Of a stretch of DNA of 45,351 nt, positions 27,072-36,859 are shown piece by piece. Location: positions 1 through 45,351 of the forward strand of contig LUJN01000018.1 in the NCBI GenBank assembly GCA_001689445.1, in the 5' to 3' direction. The translations under genes and the position numbers were made by a program. Source of the stretch: Bacteroidales bacterium M3. GTDB taxonomy: Bacteria; Bacteroidota; Bacteroidia; Bacteroidales; Muribaculaceae. The first letter of the stretch is position 1. The number at the start of each line of letters is the position of its first letter. The notes under the pieces were generated by a model. It was given only the letters and a program-made list of their open reading frames with translations, made no database searches and was not told where the DNA came from.

Positions 27072-29843
27072 ATGGAATACAATCATAGAGATATAGAACA
27101 ACGCTGGCAACAGTATTGGAAAGAGAACAAGACCTACAGCACGTCGATTGACCCGTCGAGACCCAAGTTTTATGTGCTTGACATGTTTCCCTATCCTTCG
27201 GGCGCGGGACTTCATGTCGGCCATCCATTAGGATACATCGCCTCTGACATCTATTCGCGCTACAAGCGTCTGCAAGGGTTCAACGTACTCCATCCGATGG
27301 GCTATGATGCCTACGGACTCCCTGCCGAGCAGTATGCCATACAGACGGGACAGCATCCCGAGGTGACAACGTTCCGCAACATCGACCGTTACCGCAGCCA
27401 GCTTGACAAGATAGGATTCTGCTATGACTGGGACCGCGAGATAAAGACATGCGACCCCAAGTACTATAAGTGGACCCAGTGGGCGTTCATACAGATGTTC
27501 AATAGCTACTTCGACCGCAAGGAGAACAAGGCTCGTCCCATCTCGGAACTTATAGCCAAGTTTGAGGCCGACGGGACAAAGGGTGTTGATGCCGCCTGCT
27601 CCAAGGATATGGAGTTTACCGCCGATGAGTGGAAGTCCATGAGCGAGAAGGAGCAGAGCGACGTGCTGATGAACTACCGTATAGCCTATCTCGGCAACAC
27701 GATGGTCAACTGGTGTCCCAAGCTCGGCACCGTGCTTGCCAACGACGAGGTGAGCGAGGGGCTGTCGATACGCGGCGGCTACCCTGTGGAGCAGAAGCTG
27801 ATGTACCAGTGGTGTCTCCGCGTGTCGGCCTATGCACAGCGTCTGCTTGACGGACTGGAGACAATCGACTGGACCGACTCGCTCAAGGAGACCCAGCGCA
27901 ACTGGATTGGCCGCTCGGAAGGTGCCGAGATGAAGTTCAAGATAGCCGACAGCAACGTTGAGCTTGAGATATTCACCACACGTGCCGACACGGTGTTTGG
28001 GGTGACGTTCATGGTGCTTGCTCCCGAGAGTATGTATGTCGACATGATTACCACTCCCGATCAGAAGGAGGCTGTCAAGGCTTATATAGACAATGTGAAG
28101 CATAAGACCGAGCGCGAGCGTATGATAGAGAAGACGGTCAGCGGCGTGTTTACCGGTGCGTATGCCATCAATCCGTTGACGGGTGAGAAAATACCCGTGT
28201 GGGTGAGCGACTACGTGCTTGCAGGATATGGCACGGGCGCAATCATGGCCGTGCCGGCTCATGATAGTCGCGACTATGCCTTTGCAAAGCATTTCGGTCT
28301 TCCCATCATTCCGCTTATAGAGGGTGCCGACGTGAGTGAGGAGAGTTTTGATGCAAAGAGCGGCAAGATGATCAACTCCAAGAGCGACACACTCGACCTC
28401 AACGGCATGGAGGTGAAGGATGCCATTGCCGCCACAAAGAGATACATAAGTGAAAACGGCATAGGCAAGGTGAAAGTCAACTACCGTCTGCGCGACGCCA
28501 TATTCAGCCGCCAGCGTTATTGGGGTGAGCCGTTCCCTGTATATTATAAGGATGGTATACCTCATATGCTATCGGAGGATAAGTTGCCGCTGCTGCTGCC
28601 GGAGGTTGACAAGTTCCTCCCTACCGAAACAGGCGAGCCGCCGCTGGGACGCGCCAAGGATTGGAAGACCGAGGACGGGTATCAGCTCGAACTGTGCACG
28701 ATGCCCGGTTTTGCAGGTTCGAGTGCCTACTACCTGCGTTATATGGACCCGGACAACAACGATGCTCTCGTGTCCAAGGAGGCTGACGGGTATTGGCGCA
28801 ATGTCGACCTTTATATAGGCGGTACCGAGCACGCTACGGGTCACCTTATATATAGCCGTTTCTGGAACAAGTTCCTCTACGACCTGGGCATAGTGTGCGA
28901 GCCGGAGCCTTTCAAGAAGCTCATCAACCAGGGAATGATACAGGGACGCAGCAACTTTGTGTACCGTATAAAGGATACCAATACATTTGTGTCCTACAAC
29001 CTCAAGAAGGATTATGACACCACGCCGATACATGTAGATGTCAACATCGTGTCAAACGATATTCTCGACCTTGACAAGTTCCGCGCATGGCGTCCCGAGT
29101 TCAACGATGCCGAGTTTGTGCTTGAGGATGGCAAGTATGTGTGCGGTTACGCCGTTGAGAAGATGTCGAAGTCGATGTTCAATGTAGTCAATCCCGATGA
29201 TATAGTCGAGAAATATGGTGCCGATACGTTGCGCCTATATGAGATGTTCCTCGGACCGTTGGAGCAGAGCAAGCCGTGGGATACCAACGGTATCGACGGC
29301 GTGAACCGCTTCATAAAGAAATTGTGGAATCTTTTCTATAAGGGTGACACTCTGCTTGTAAATGACGATGAGCCTTCAAAGGAGGCGTTGAAATCGGTGC
29401 ACAAGCTGATAAAGAAGGTTACCGCTGATATAGAGACATTCTCCTACAACACCTCGATAGCCGCGTTCATGATATGTGTCAACGAGCTTACAGCCGCCAA
29501 GTGTCATTCACGTAAGGTGCTTGAGCCGTTATTGGTGGTTCTCGCGCCGTTTGCTCCCCATGTGACTGAGGAGCTGTGGCACGCTCTCGGGCATGACACG
29601 AGCATCTGTGACGCCAAGTGGCCCGAATATGACGAGGCCCACCTCAAAGAGGACAGCGTGACATATGCAGTGTCGTTCAACGGCAAGGCACGCTTCAATC
29701 TTGAAGTGCCTGCTGACACGGCAAAGGAGGATATGGAGCGCATGGCTCTCTCGCATGAGAGTTCCGCGAAGTGGCTCGATGGCAAAACGGTAAAAAAGGT
29801 GATTGTCGTGCCCGGCAAGATTGTCAATATAGTGGTTGGATAA
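27072..29843 (+). CDS. leuS: Leucyl-tRNA synthetase
   Basis: Charges tRNA-Leu. The 923-residue product starts at the ATG at 27072 (MEYNHRDIEQRWQQYW), the normal LeuS N-terminus; upstream in-frame codons run into nadA and are not coding. The HIGH-type motif is PSGAGLHVGHPLGY near residue 45 and the KMSKS motif is at residues 697-701 (EKMSKSMFNV). The editing domain is present (FTTRADTVFGVTFMVLAPE and GTGAIMAVPAHDSRDYAFA with the proofreading Asp). It is complete, with the anticodon-binding domain and a short C-terminal domain ending VVPGKIVNIVVG. Confidence 0.98.
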   Translation: MEYNHRDIEQRWQQYWKENKTYSTSIDPSRPKFYVLDMFPYPSGAGLHVGHPLGYIASDIYSRYKRLQGFNVLHPMGYDAYGLPAEQYAIQTGQHPEVTTFRNIDRYRSQLDKIGFCYDWDREIKTCDPKYYKWTQWAFIQMFNSYFDRKENKARPISELIAKFEADGTKGVDAACSKDMEFTADEWKSMSEKEQSDVLMNYRIAYLGNTMVNWCPKLGTVLANDEVSEGLSIRGGYPVEQKLMYQWCLRVSAYAQRLLDGLETIDWTDSLKETQRNWIGRSEGAEMKFKIADSNVELEIFTTRADTVFGVTFMVLAPESMYVDMITTPDQKEAVKAYIDNVKHKTERERMIEKTVSGVFTGAYAINPLTGEKIPVWVSDYVLAGYGTGAIMAVPAHDSRDYAFAKHFGLPIIPLIEGADVSEESFDAKSGKMINSKSDTLDLNGMEVKDAIAATKRYISENGIGKVKVNYRLRDAIFSRQRYWGEPFPVYYKDGIPHMLSEDKLPLLLPEVDKFLPTETGEPPLGRAKDWKTEDGYQLELCTMPGFAGSSAYYLRYMDPDNNDALVSKEADGYWRNVDLYIGGTEHATGHLIYSRFWNKFLYDLGIVCEPEPFKKLINQGMIQGRSNFVYRIKDTNTFVSYNLKKDYDTTPIHVDVNIVSNDILDLDKFRAWRPEFNDAEFVLEDGKYVCGYAVEKMSKSMFNVVNPDDIVEKYGADTLRLYEMFLGPLEQSKPWDTNGIDGVNRFIKKLWNLFYKGDTLLVNDDEPSKEALKSVHKLIKKVTADIETFSYNTSIAAFMICVNELTAAKCHSRKVLEPLLVVLAPFAPHVTEELWHALGHDTSICDAKWPEYDEAHLKEDSVTYAVSFNGKARFNLEVPADTAKEDMERMALSHESSAKWLDGKTVKKVIVVPGKIVNIVVG

Positions 29844-29915
29844 TTTTAACCTGTTGGAAACTACAATATTCGACAGATTTAGCCGTTGTTATATAGCGAA
29901 CCTCCTGTAACTGTC

Positions 29916-30500
29916 ATGGAAATGAAAGAGATAGTCTTTGCCACGAATAATGCCCACAAACTCCGCGAGATAAGGGAGATTGTGGGTGACAGGTTCAGTG
30001 TGTTGAGCCTCGATGACATAGGCTGCCACGAGGATATCCCCGAGACAGCTGACACCATCGAGGGCAACGCCGAGCTGAAGGCACGGTACGTCAAGGAACG
30101 CTATGGCTATGACTGCTTTGCCGACGACACGGGGCTTGAGGTCGATGCTCTTGGCGGCGCTCCGGGCGTATATTCGGCGCGCTATGCCGGCGACGGGCAT
30201 GACTCGGTAGCCAATATGAGGTTGCTGTTGCATAATATGGAAGGTGTCACTGACCGTAAAGCCAGATTTCGCACAGCTATCGTATTGCTTACTGATTCGG
30301 ACAAGAGGCTGTTTGAGGGCGTAGTCGAAGGCATTATTGCGGAATCTCCGGCCGGAATTGACGGTTTTGGCTATGACCCTGTGTTTTACCCCGAAGGATG
30401 CACAAGGACTTTTGCCGAGATGTCACATGACGAGAAGAACGCTATAAGCCATCGTGGACGCGCTACCAAAAAACTGATTGAATATCTAACACAATTGTAA
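29916..30500 (+). CDS. rdgB: RdgB/HAM1 non-canonical purine NTP pyrophosphatase
   Basis: Removes dITP, ITP and XTP from the nucleotide pool. The ~194-residue product has the family motifs IVFATNNAHKLREIREI, ADDTGLEVDALGGAPGVYSARYAG, FGYDPVFYPEG, TFAEMSHDEKNAISHRGRA. I prefer the ATG at 29916 (MEMKEIVF...); 29922 is equally possible, and a start at 29886 is unlikely because the extra residues are not conserved in style. It lies between leuS and porZ on the same strand. Confidence 0.95.
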   Translation: MEMKEIVFATNNAHKLREIREIVGDRFSVLSLDDIGCHEDIPETADTIEGNAELKARYVKERYGYDCFADDTGLEVDALGGAPGVYSARYAGDGHDSVANMRLLLHNMEGVTDRKARFRTAIVLLTDSDKRLFEGVVEGIIAESPAGIDGFGYDPVFYPEGCTRTFAEMSHDEKNAISHRGRATKKLIEYLTQL

Positions 30501-30522
30501 ATATAATAATTATCCTGACCAT

Positions 30523-32979
30523 ATGTCTAAAAAAATAATTTTACTGTTAGCCATTCTCCTGTCGACCCTGACAGCTTTCTCCCAGACTGTCGGCCAATGG
30601 GATATCTATCCGACGTTCACCACCAAAATTAAATATGGAGGAATGGATCGCATTAATTCTTCCAAGGTAATAGCAACATCCACCAAGACTTATTTTTTGA
30701 TGGGATCACAGCTATGTTCCGTTGAAAATGATAATGATGGGGAGACACTATTTTACAGTTCAAAGAATTTTTTGAATGACAACTATATTGATGACATATA
30801 TTACAACTATGATAATAAATATCTGTTGATAATATATCAGAATTCCAATATCGACTTGTTGTATGATAATGGAAAGGTCGTTAACATGGCTGAAATTCGT
30901 GATGCAATTCTGCAAAAGGGTAAAAAGATAAATGATGTGGCGTTCCTGCCTTCTAAAAACAGGATATTTATTGCTGCCTCATTTGGTCTCATCGTTTATG
31001 ATGATAAAAATCATAATGTTGTCGAATCCGGTATATACAACAACGAATTGACAGGTATTACTATAATAAATAATAATCTCATTGTTAATATGAGTACCAC
31101 TAAGACTGTAGTTACGGAAACAGATAGTCTTGGTAATCCTATTAAAACTGTTGAAACCCCTACAGGAGTTTTGGCATATTCTCCTGTAAGTGACAGGCAC
31201 ATTTCGCAAAACTCATTCAAGACTATTGGTGACACAGACTGTCCGCGTTTCGCCCTTGAGGCTCTGAGTGGTAACAAACTTGTTGCCCTTTCTCAGCCTT
31301 CAGGTAATCTTTCCATTATTACATTGGATAATGGGATGAATTCTTTTACGTCCGAAACATGTGGAAGTGCATATCGTAGACTTTTGCGTAGCAAAGATAT
31401 GGTATTTGCAAGTAAAGGTCCCTCACTCTCCACCATAGATAAGGATGGTAAGCATACGTTGTATAAATACCCATCCTCTCTTGCGTCGGATAAAATTAAT
31501 ACTGGCAACATGGTAGGTTTCTATGAATCTCCTTCCCAGTTATGGACAGTCAATTATAACGGAGAAATAGGGTGTTATAATCTTTCGACTGATGGAAAGG
31601 CAACTGCTGTAAAAGAGCCGTTTGTACCAAATGCGCCCACTGCCCGTAGGATTTTAGGATTGACTGTAGGGAAAGATGGGACGGTCTATCCGTATGAGAC
31701 ACGTTTAGGAAAGTATTTCAGTAAATACCAGGAAATGGGGCAGGATTCCACAGGTGTAGTCAGCAGGTATCAAAATGGTGTGTGGAAAGAAATGTATAGA
31801 GTATCAGGTTTGACCCAAATGCGTGAAATACCAACCATGGATAATTGGCAGATAGTATCGTCTTGGTGGGGACTTGGTGTATTTGAAGATGGGGTGAGAC
31901 AATTTGGATTTACCAAAAGTGGTGATGGGGTTACAAAAGGACAAGCACCATTTATTGACAATATAGTGACTGATTTTGGTTTTGACAAAGATGGTAACTT
32001 GTGGGTGCTTGAAATGACGCATTATGGGAAAGATGACAAATATATTTCTAAACTTCCCGTTGATAAACTTGGTACACCAAAAGTTAAAAATTCAGATTGG
32101 ACTAAATACAGTCTATGGAATAGGACTGGAGAACAGGGTAGCCGTATCCTCATATGTAAAAAATCACAAGCTGGGATTGTATTTTCTGGTAGTTATAAGG
32201 CTCCGTTTGCAGTATTCTCTCTTGATGACCCATCCAATCAGATACATATTTCCAATCCTGTTGACCAGGATGGCAAAAGCTTTTTGCCGGAGTACAATCT
32301 TTCCATGGCTGAGGATCAGAATGGAAAGGTGTGGGTGACATCCACTGATGGAGTGTTTGAGATAACCGATCCTGTAAAGTTCCTGACCACCAAGACTATC
32401 AACCGTATTAAGGTGCCACGCAATGATGGGACCAATTTTGCCGACTATCTGCTTGACGGTATAGTCGTATCGGGTGTCGCTGTCGACAGTTCCAACCGCA
32501 AGTGGCTTACTACTGTAGGTTCGGGTATCTATCTTGTCAATGAAGATGGTAGTGAGATATTGGAGCATTTTGACACCAGCAACAGCGAAGTTCCTACCAA
32601 TGACTTCTATTCGGTTGCTGTTGACCCGACATCATCTAAGGTATACTTTGGCACGACCGAGGGATTGGTGGAATATATAGGCAATTCATCTCCTGCTGCC
32701 GGTGACTATTCAGATGTATACGCCTATCCCAATCCCGTACGTCCTGACTATACGGGATGGATTACCGTCACCAACCTTATGGACAATTCGCTCGTAAAGA
32801 TTACTGACGCGGCAGGTTTTGTGCTCTATTCCACTACCTCCGAGGGCGGAATGGTTACATGGGACGGCTGCAATAGTGCAGGCGAGCGTGTGAAGACAGG
32901 TGTATACTATGTATGGGCATCACAGAATTCCGATGGCAAGTCATCGGGAGTCGTGACCAAGATATTGGTTGTCAATTAG
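30523..32979 (+). CDS. porZ: Type IX secretion attachment-complex protein PorZ
   Basis: PorZ is a surface protein of the PorU-V-Q-Z attachment complex and presents anionic lipopolysaccharide to the PorU sortase. The 818-residue product has a signal peptide (IILLLAILLSTLTAFSQ) and TVGQWDIYPTF, the usual mature start. Two beta-propeller regions follow with repeated blades such as DKDGNLWVLEM, DQNGKVWVTSTDGVFEI and DSSNRKWLTTVGSGIYLVN. A C-terminal sorting-type domain closes the protein (YAYPNPVRPDYTGWITVTN, then AGERVKTGVYYVW). The first two thirds are far more AT-rich than the end and the neighbours: one 60-base line at 30781 counts 20% GC against 45% at 32761. Confidence 0.9.
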   Translation: MSKKIILLLAILLSTLTAFSQTVGQWDIYPTFTTKIKYGGMDRINSSKVIATSTKTYFLMGSQLCSVENDNDGETLFYSSKNFLNDNYIDDIYYNYDNKYLLIIYQNSNIDLLYDNGKVVNMAEIRDAILQKGKKINDVAFLPSKNRIFIAASFGLIVYDDKNHNVVESGIYNNELTGITIINNNLIVNMSTTKTVVTETDSLGNPIKTVETPTGVLAYSPVSDRHISQNSFKTIGDTDCPRFALEALSGNKLVALSQPSGNLSIITLDNGMNSFTSETCGSAYRRLLRSKDMVFASKGPSLSTIDKDGKHTLYKYPSSLASDKINTGNMVGFYESPSQLWTVNYNGEIGCYNLSTDGKATAVKEPFVPNAPTARRILGLTVGKDGTVYPYETRLGKYFSKYQEMGQDSTGVVSRYQNGVWKEMYRVSGLTQMREIPTMDNWQIVSSWWGLGVFEDGVRQFGFTKSGDGVTKGQAPFIDNIVTDFGFDKDGNLWVLEMTHYGKDDKYISKLPVDKLGTPKVKNSDWTKYSLWNRTGEQGSRILICKKSQAGIVFSGSYKAPFAVFSLDDPSNQIHISNPVDQDGKSFLPEYNLSMAEDQNGKVWVTSTDGVFEITDPVKFLTTKTINRIKVPRNDGTNFADYLLDGIVVSGVAVDSSNRKWLTTVGSGIYLVNEDGSEILEHFDTSNSEVPTNDFYSVAVDPTSSKVYFGTTEGLVEYIGNSSPAAGDYSDVYAYPNPVRPDYTGWITVTNLMDNSLVKITDAAGFVLYSTTSEGGMVTWDGCNSAGERVKTGVYYVWASQNSDGKSSGVVTKILVVN

Positions 32980-33001
32980 TATATAAAGTTAAATACGTTA
33001 T

Positions 33002-33036
33002 ATGCCGGAACATCTCAGGGTGTTTCGGCATTTATA
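33002..33036 (+). terminator. Terminator after porZ
   Basis: ATGCCGGAACA (33002-33012) pairs with TGTTTCGGCAT (33021-33031) with one wobble and an 8-base loop, followed by TTATAT. It ends the leuS/rdgB/porZ stretch. Confidence 0.65.
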
Positions 33037-33066
33037 TCTTAGCGGACATTTAATAAATCAGAATCT

Positions 33067-33597
33067 ATGGACGTTAGTTTGAAATATCGTGATGACGATG
33101 ACAGGTGCTACGGTCTTACAGGTATGGCTATAAGCATGGTGGTGCTTGATACCGATCATCTGTTGTCATCCATATCCATTGATGGGGACACCGATGATGA
33201 CCATGTGTATTTTTCCCCTCAATATTATTTTGCGGGTGACCCAAAGTTGTCGGCAAAGGCAGCTTGGAGTCAGCTCGTCGAGAATTATCAGGCTACTGTC
33301 GGCATGATGATTGGAAATGTCATGTGCCGCAGTTATGTCTATTCCCACACGCCGATTGACCCTGATATGCGTGCCGCGCTGCTTGGTATTGTCGAGGAGG
33401 AGGGGCAGGATGCATGTTCGCTTGAGGAGGATGAGATAGAGCGTATTTTTAACAAGATATATGGCTACATGCACAAGGTATTTTCCCATCATGGCGTGCA
33501 GTCGGTGGCAATGGACTTTTCACGCACCCTAAAACAGTCGCGGGCCATGTCGCGTGCCGATATATTGGAAAATCTGAGGGCGCTATCCATGCTGTGA
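33067..33597 (+). CDS. Conserved-looking hypothetical protein
   Basis: The 176-residue soluble protein has an acidic N-terminal half with YGLTGMAISMVVLDTDHLLSSIS, a region with FSPQYYFAGDPKLSAKAAW, then an all-helical, acidic C-terminal half (VEEEGQDACSLEEDEIERIFNKI cut short here by an acidic patch, ending SRADILENLRALSML). No signal peptide or membrane helix. It resembles an uncharacterised Bacteroidales protein I recall only in outline, so no function is offered. It stands between two terminators, probably as a single-gene unit. Confidence 0.75.
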   Translation: MDVSLKYRDDDDRCYGLTGMAISMVVLDTDHLLSSISIDGDTDDDHVYFSPQYYFAGDPKLSAKAAWSQLVENYQATVGMMIGNVMCRSYVYSHTPIDPDMRAALLGIVEEEGQDACSLEEDEIERIFNKIYGYMHKVFSHHGVQSVAMDFSRTLKQSRAMSRADILENLRALSML

Positions 33598-33709
33598 CAA
33601 CCCATAAAGTTTACTTTTGAAATAATACAATTGATTGTATTACAGCAAAATGACTTTCAAAAAAACTACTTATATACAACTTATGCCTCGTCTGCTAAGT
33701 TTCATGCAT

Positions 33710-33832
33710 TAACTTTGCATCACATTCATAAAGTGTAAGTATTTGAATAAAATGTTGATGAAAAGGTATTTGTGAAACACAGTAGACAGGGATGAATTTA
33801 GGGACGTCGTTGAGGCGTCCCTTCTTTCGTTT
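33710..33832 (+). ncRNA. Orphan promoter-terminator unit, candidate small RNA
   Basis: In the 353-base gap between 33598 and 33950, TAACTTTG at 33710-33717 fits the -7 element. A hairpin AGGGACG (33800-33806) with CGTCCCT (33816-33822) followed by TCTTTCGTTTT is a rho-independent terminator. The implied transcript runs from about 33724 to 33830 (roughly 105 nt) and contains no ORF beyond a seven-codon MLMKRYL. A -33 element is not clear. A second small hairpin (AATACAA/TTGTATT) lies at 33624-33641 upstream. Confidence 0.5.
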
Positions 33833-33902
33833 TCATAGGTACAAAAAATTTTTCCCGAGTCAATCTGTCGCCGCTTTTCTTGGGTAATTGTGGATATTTA
33901 AT

Positions 33903-33910
33903 TAAGTTTG
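33903..33910 (+). promoter_or_regulatory. Predicted -7 element of the GH31 promoter
   Basis: TAAGTTTG fits TAnnTTTG and lies 40 bases before the ATG at 33951. TTGG at about 33880 gives a spacing near 19-20 bases. Confidence 0.5.
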
Positions 33911-33950
33911 CACATCTCTTTAACTGTAACACTATAATTAATACTTTTTC

Positions 33951-36344
33951 ATGACTAATGCCCATTTCTTACTTTCGGGGCTTATGATGTTTGCCTCCGT
34001 TGCCTCCTATGCCGCCATCGGCACGCTATCGGCAACGACCAAGACGGGACGCACTGTAACCCTGACAGCCATTACTGACGATATAATACGTGTAACAAAT
34101 ACGGCTTCCGGCGAGACAGTGCCGCAATCGCGTTCGGCAGTGCTAAAACCCTCCGATTTCAACGGTACAGTTACTACAAGCGGCGACCTACAGATTATGG
34201 CTACTCCGATAGGTCTTGTAGCCACTCTCGACAACAACACCGGCACAGTTACATTCTCGGCTTCGGGAAACACATTGGCCGATAGCGGTATCCGCACGAC
34301 CAAGGATGGCCGTCAGAGCCTCGAACTCGCCACATCGGGACGCTGCTCGTTCTATGGAGCCGGAGAGCGTGGTCATCGCTTGAAACTCAATGGCGACACT
34401 TTAGTGATGTATAATCGCCAGAACTATGGCTATACCGGCAGTGACCCGCGTATCTCGCAGATGAATATCACGATGCCGCTATTTGTATCCTCGGCAGGAT
34501 ATGCCGTGCTGTTTGACGACTATGCGGCGGCCGAGATGATTATGTCCAACCCCGTTGAATATATAACCGAGAGCAAGGAGCCTGTATCATACTACTTTAT
34601 CAACGGCGCAGGCACATTGGAAGGGGTGTCACGGCAGTATAGTATGTTGACCGGTCGGCAGAAACTTCCCCCCTTCTGGTCGTTAGGCTATATCACCTCA
34701 AAATACGGATACAGGGATGAGGCGGAGACACGTGGTGTCATCGACACCTTGAAACTCAACGGCTATCCTGTCGACGGCGTGGTGCTTGACCTATATTGGT
34801 ATGGCAAAGAGGAGGATATGGGACGTCTCGCATGGGATCCCGAGCAGTGGCCCACACACAGCAAGATGCTCTCCGATCTTAAGGACAATGGTGTAAACAC
34901 TGTCATAATATCCCAGCCCTACATATTGCGTAACGGGCGTGGACTTGATAACTACAACTATCTTGCCTCGCGTGGTATGCTTGCGCGCGACTCCGTGGGC
35001 AATCCCCATGACGTGAAGATATGGGTAGGCGAAGGCGGTATGTTTGACATGTCAAATCCTGCCACGCGCCAATGGTTGCGTGAGCGGTACAAGCAGCTTA
35101 CCGACGATGGTGTCACAGGCTGGTGGGGCGATCTTGGTGAGCCGGAGGTGCATCCCGAGACCATATATCACTATAACGGCAAGACAGCCCGTGAGTATCA
35201 CAACCAGTATGGCAACGACTGGAGCGAGATTATATATGACCTCTTTCAGGAGGAATACCCCGACACGCGCCTTATGACGATGATGCGTGGTGGTACGGCA
35301 GGACTTCAGCGTTACAGCGTGTTCCCGTGGTCGACTGATGTTTCCCGCTCGTGGGGTGGACTTGAGCCGCAGGTCACCATCATGCTCAACTCAGGTCTCA
35401 GTGGTCTCGGCTATATGTCTCACGATGTGGGAGGATTTGCCATTGATGAGGCATGTCCCGTTGATCCCGAGCTTTATGTGCGCTGGCTGCAGCTTGGCAC
35501 ATTCTCCCCGATACTCCGCACCCACGCACAGAAGGTTGCCGAGCCCTACCGCTATCCCGAGCAGCAGGACATCATTCTCGACCTTATACGCAAGCGTTAC
35601 GAGTGGCTTCCATACAACTATACTCTCGCCTATGAGAACGCATCCCAGGGCCTTCCCCTCGTGCGTCCGTTGGGCTACTACAGCAACGGCTCGACACGCT
35701 ACGACAGCATCACCGACCAATACCTGTGGGGACGTGACGTAATGGTCGCTCCCGTGATGAAACAGGGGGCTGTAAGCCGTCAGATAGTCTTCCCCGAGGG
35801 GATATGGGTGGATATGGCCAATCCCTCACGAGTGTACACTGCCGGTGATACCGTTGATTATGCCGCTCCACTTAGCGTGCTTCCTATTTTCGTGCGTGCA
35901 GGGGCATTTATCCCGCAGGCCGACTATAAAATGGGGAATACCCGCGACTATGACGCTTCCCGCTACAAGGTGCTTTACTATCCGCGTGGCGGCGAGTCAT
36001 CGTTCACCATGTTTGAGGATGACCGTATGTCGGCCCGCTCGCTCGACAAGAATGAATATGCGCTTGTAACTTTCCAGGGAGACGAGACTGAAAGTGAGAT
36101 AGACATAAATGCTGTTTACTCGGGCAACTATCCCGGTGCACCGGCGGTCAAGAAGATGGAATTTTCCCTCCCGGGTGTCGCCACTCCCTCGACTGTGACA
36201 TGTGGAGGCAAAAAGCTGCGCAACGCCAAGAAAGGCACAGGATTCTACCATTATGACGCCGCTACGTCCACTCTCACCATCAATGTCGATTGGACGGTGG
36301 CCTCTCCACTCGACATCGTGGTGGTCAAGAAACGCAAGAAATAG
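33951..36344 (+). CDS. GH31 family alpha-glycosidase, secreted
   Basis: The 797-residue product has a signal peptide (LLSGLMMFASVASYAA), an N-terminal beta-sandwich and a GH31 barrel. It ends with DUF5110-like C-terminal sheets (from about residue 665). The catalytic nucleophile is Asp394 in WWGDLGEPE and the acid/base Asp463 in WSTDVSRSWGGL. Also seen are DLYWYGKEEDMGRLAWD and SHDVGGFAIDEACPVDPELYVRWLQ. GH31 members are mostly alpha-glucosidases or alpha-xylosidases; which one cannot be decided here. It is a lone gene with its own promoter and terminator and no susC/susD partners, so periplasmic cleavage of short alpha-glucans is the likely role. Confidence 0.93.
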   Translation: MTNAHFLLSGLMMFASVASYAAIGTLSATTKTGRTVTLTAITDDIIRVTNTASGETVPQSRSAVLKPSDFNGTVTTSGDLQIMATPIGLVATLDNNTGTVTFSASGNTLADSGIRTTKDGRQSLELATSGRCSFYGAGERGHRLKLNGDTLVMYNRQNYGYTGSDPRISQMNITMPLFVSSAGYAVLFDDYAAAEMIMSNPVEYITESKEPVSYYFINGAGTLEGVSRQYSMLTGRQKLPPFWSLGYITSKYGYRDEAETRGVIDTLKLNGYPVDGVVLDLYWYGKEEDMGRLAWDPEQWPTHSKMLSDLKDNGVNTVIISQPYILRNGRGLDNYNYLASRGMLARDSVGNPHDVKIWVGEGGMFDMSNPATRQWLRERYKQLTDDGVTGWWGDLGEPEVHPETIYHYNGKTAREYHNQYGNDWSEIIYDLFQEEYPDTRLMTMMRGGTAGLQRYSVFPWSTDVSRSWGGLEPQVTIMLNSGLSGLGYMSHDVGGFAIDEACPVDPELYVRWLQLGTFSPILRTHAQKVAEPYRYPEQQDIILDLIRKRYEWLPYNYTLAYENASQGLPLVRPLGYYSNGSTRYDSITDQYLWGRDVMVAPVMKQGAVSRQIVFPEGIWVDMANPSRVYTAGDTVDYAAPLSVLPIFVRAGAFIPQADYKMGNTRDYDASRYKVLYYPRGGESSFTMFEDDRMSARSLDKNEYALVTFQGDETESEIDINAVYSGNYPGAPAVKKMEFSLPGVATPSTVTCGGKKLRNAKKGTGFYHYDAATSTLTINVDWTVASPLDIVVVKKRKK

Positions 36345-36368
36345 TGTGAGTGAATACTATTGATAATG

Positions 36369-36400
36369 AAGCCCGGGGTAGGAAATATCCCGGGCTTTAT
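36369..36400 (+). terminator. Terminator after the GH31 gene
   Basis: AAGCCCGGG (36369-36377) pairs with CCCGGGCTT (36389-36397) around an 11-base loop, followed by TATATATAG, a weak U-tract. Confidence 0.7.
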
Positions 36401-36422
36401 ATATAGTTTGGAGAGGCTATCC

Positions 36423-36453
36423 TTGTCGGTATCATGGTCTTTTTGTAACTTTG
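36423..36453 (+). promoter_or_regulatory. Promoter of rbfA and the LolC/E-type gene
   Basis: TTG (36423-36425), about 20 bases, then TAACTTTG (36446-36453). The predicted start near 36460 leaves a leader of about 43 bases. Confidence 0.55.
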
Positions 36454-36502
36454 TGTGCCGTCAGTTGTTATAACTTCATAACAATGATAAATCCAAGTAG
36501 AT

Positions 36503-36859
36503 ATGGAATCGACAAGACAAGCCAAGATAGCGAGACTGATACAGAAAGAGTTGAGTGAGATATTCCGTCAGGAGACAGCCAAGACCCATGGCGTGATAGT
36601 GTCGGTGAGTGCCGTGCGCGTATCGCCCGATCTGAGCATTGCGCGTGCTTATCTGTCGGTCTTTCCCAGCGACAAGGCCAAGGATATGCTCGATAGCATC
36701 AACCGCAATGCCAAGACCATACGTTACGAGCTTGCCCAGAAGGTTAGATACCAGCTGCGCAAGACGCCTGAGCTGGCATTTTATCTTGATGACTCGCTCG
36801 ACTATATCGAGAATATCGACAATCTGCTCAACAAGGACAGCAATTCAGCCGACGCATGA
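36503..36859 (+). CDS. rbfA: 30S ribosome-binding factor RbfA
   Basis: A KH-like 30S maturation factor. The 118-residue length is normal. The N-terminus (STRQAKIARLIQKELSEIF), the central VIVSVSAVRVSPDLSIARAYLSVFP and the C-terminal RYELAQKVRYQLRKTPELAFYLDDSLDYI are standard. Its last 4 bases overlap the start of the permease gene (ATGA), a coupling seen in other Bacteroidetes. Confidence 0.96.
   Translation: MESTRQAKIARLIQKELSEIFRQETAKTHGVIVSVSAVRVSPDLSIARAYLSVFPSDKAKDMLDSINRNAKTIRYELAQKVRYQLRKTPELAFYLDDSLDYIENIDNLLNKDSNSADA

Noticed and set aside
27228..28565. 445-codon minus-strand frame inside leuS
   Set aside because: Opposite-strand shadow of leuS, which is complete with all class I motifs.
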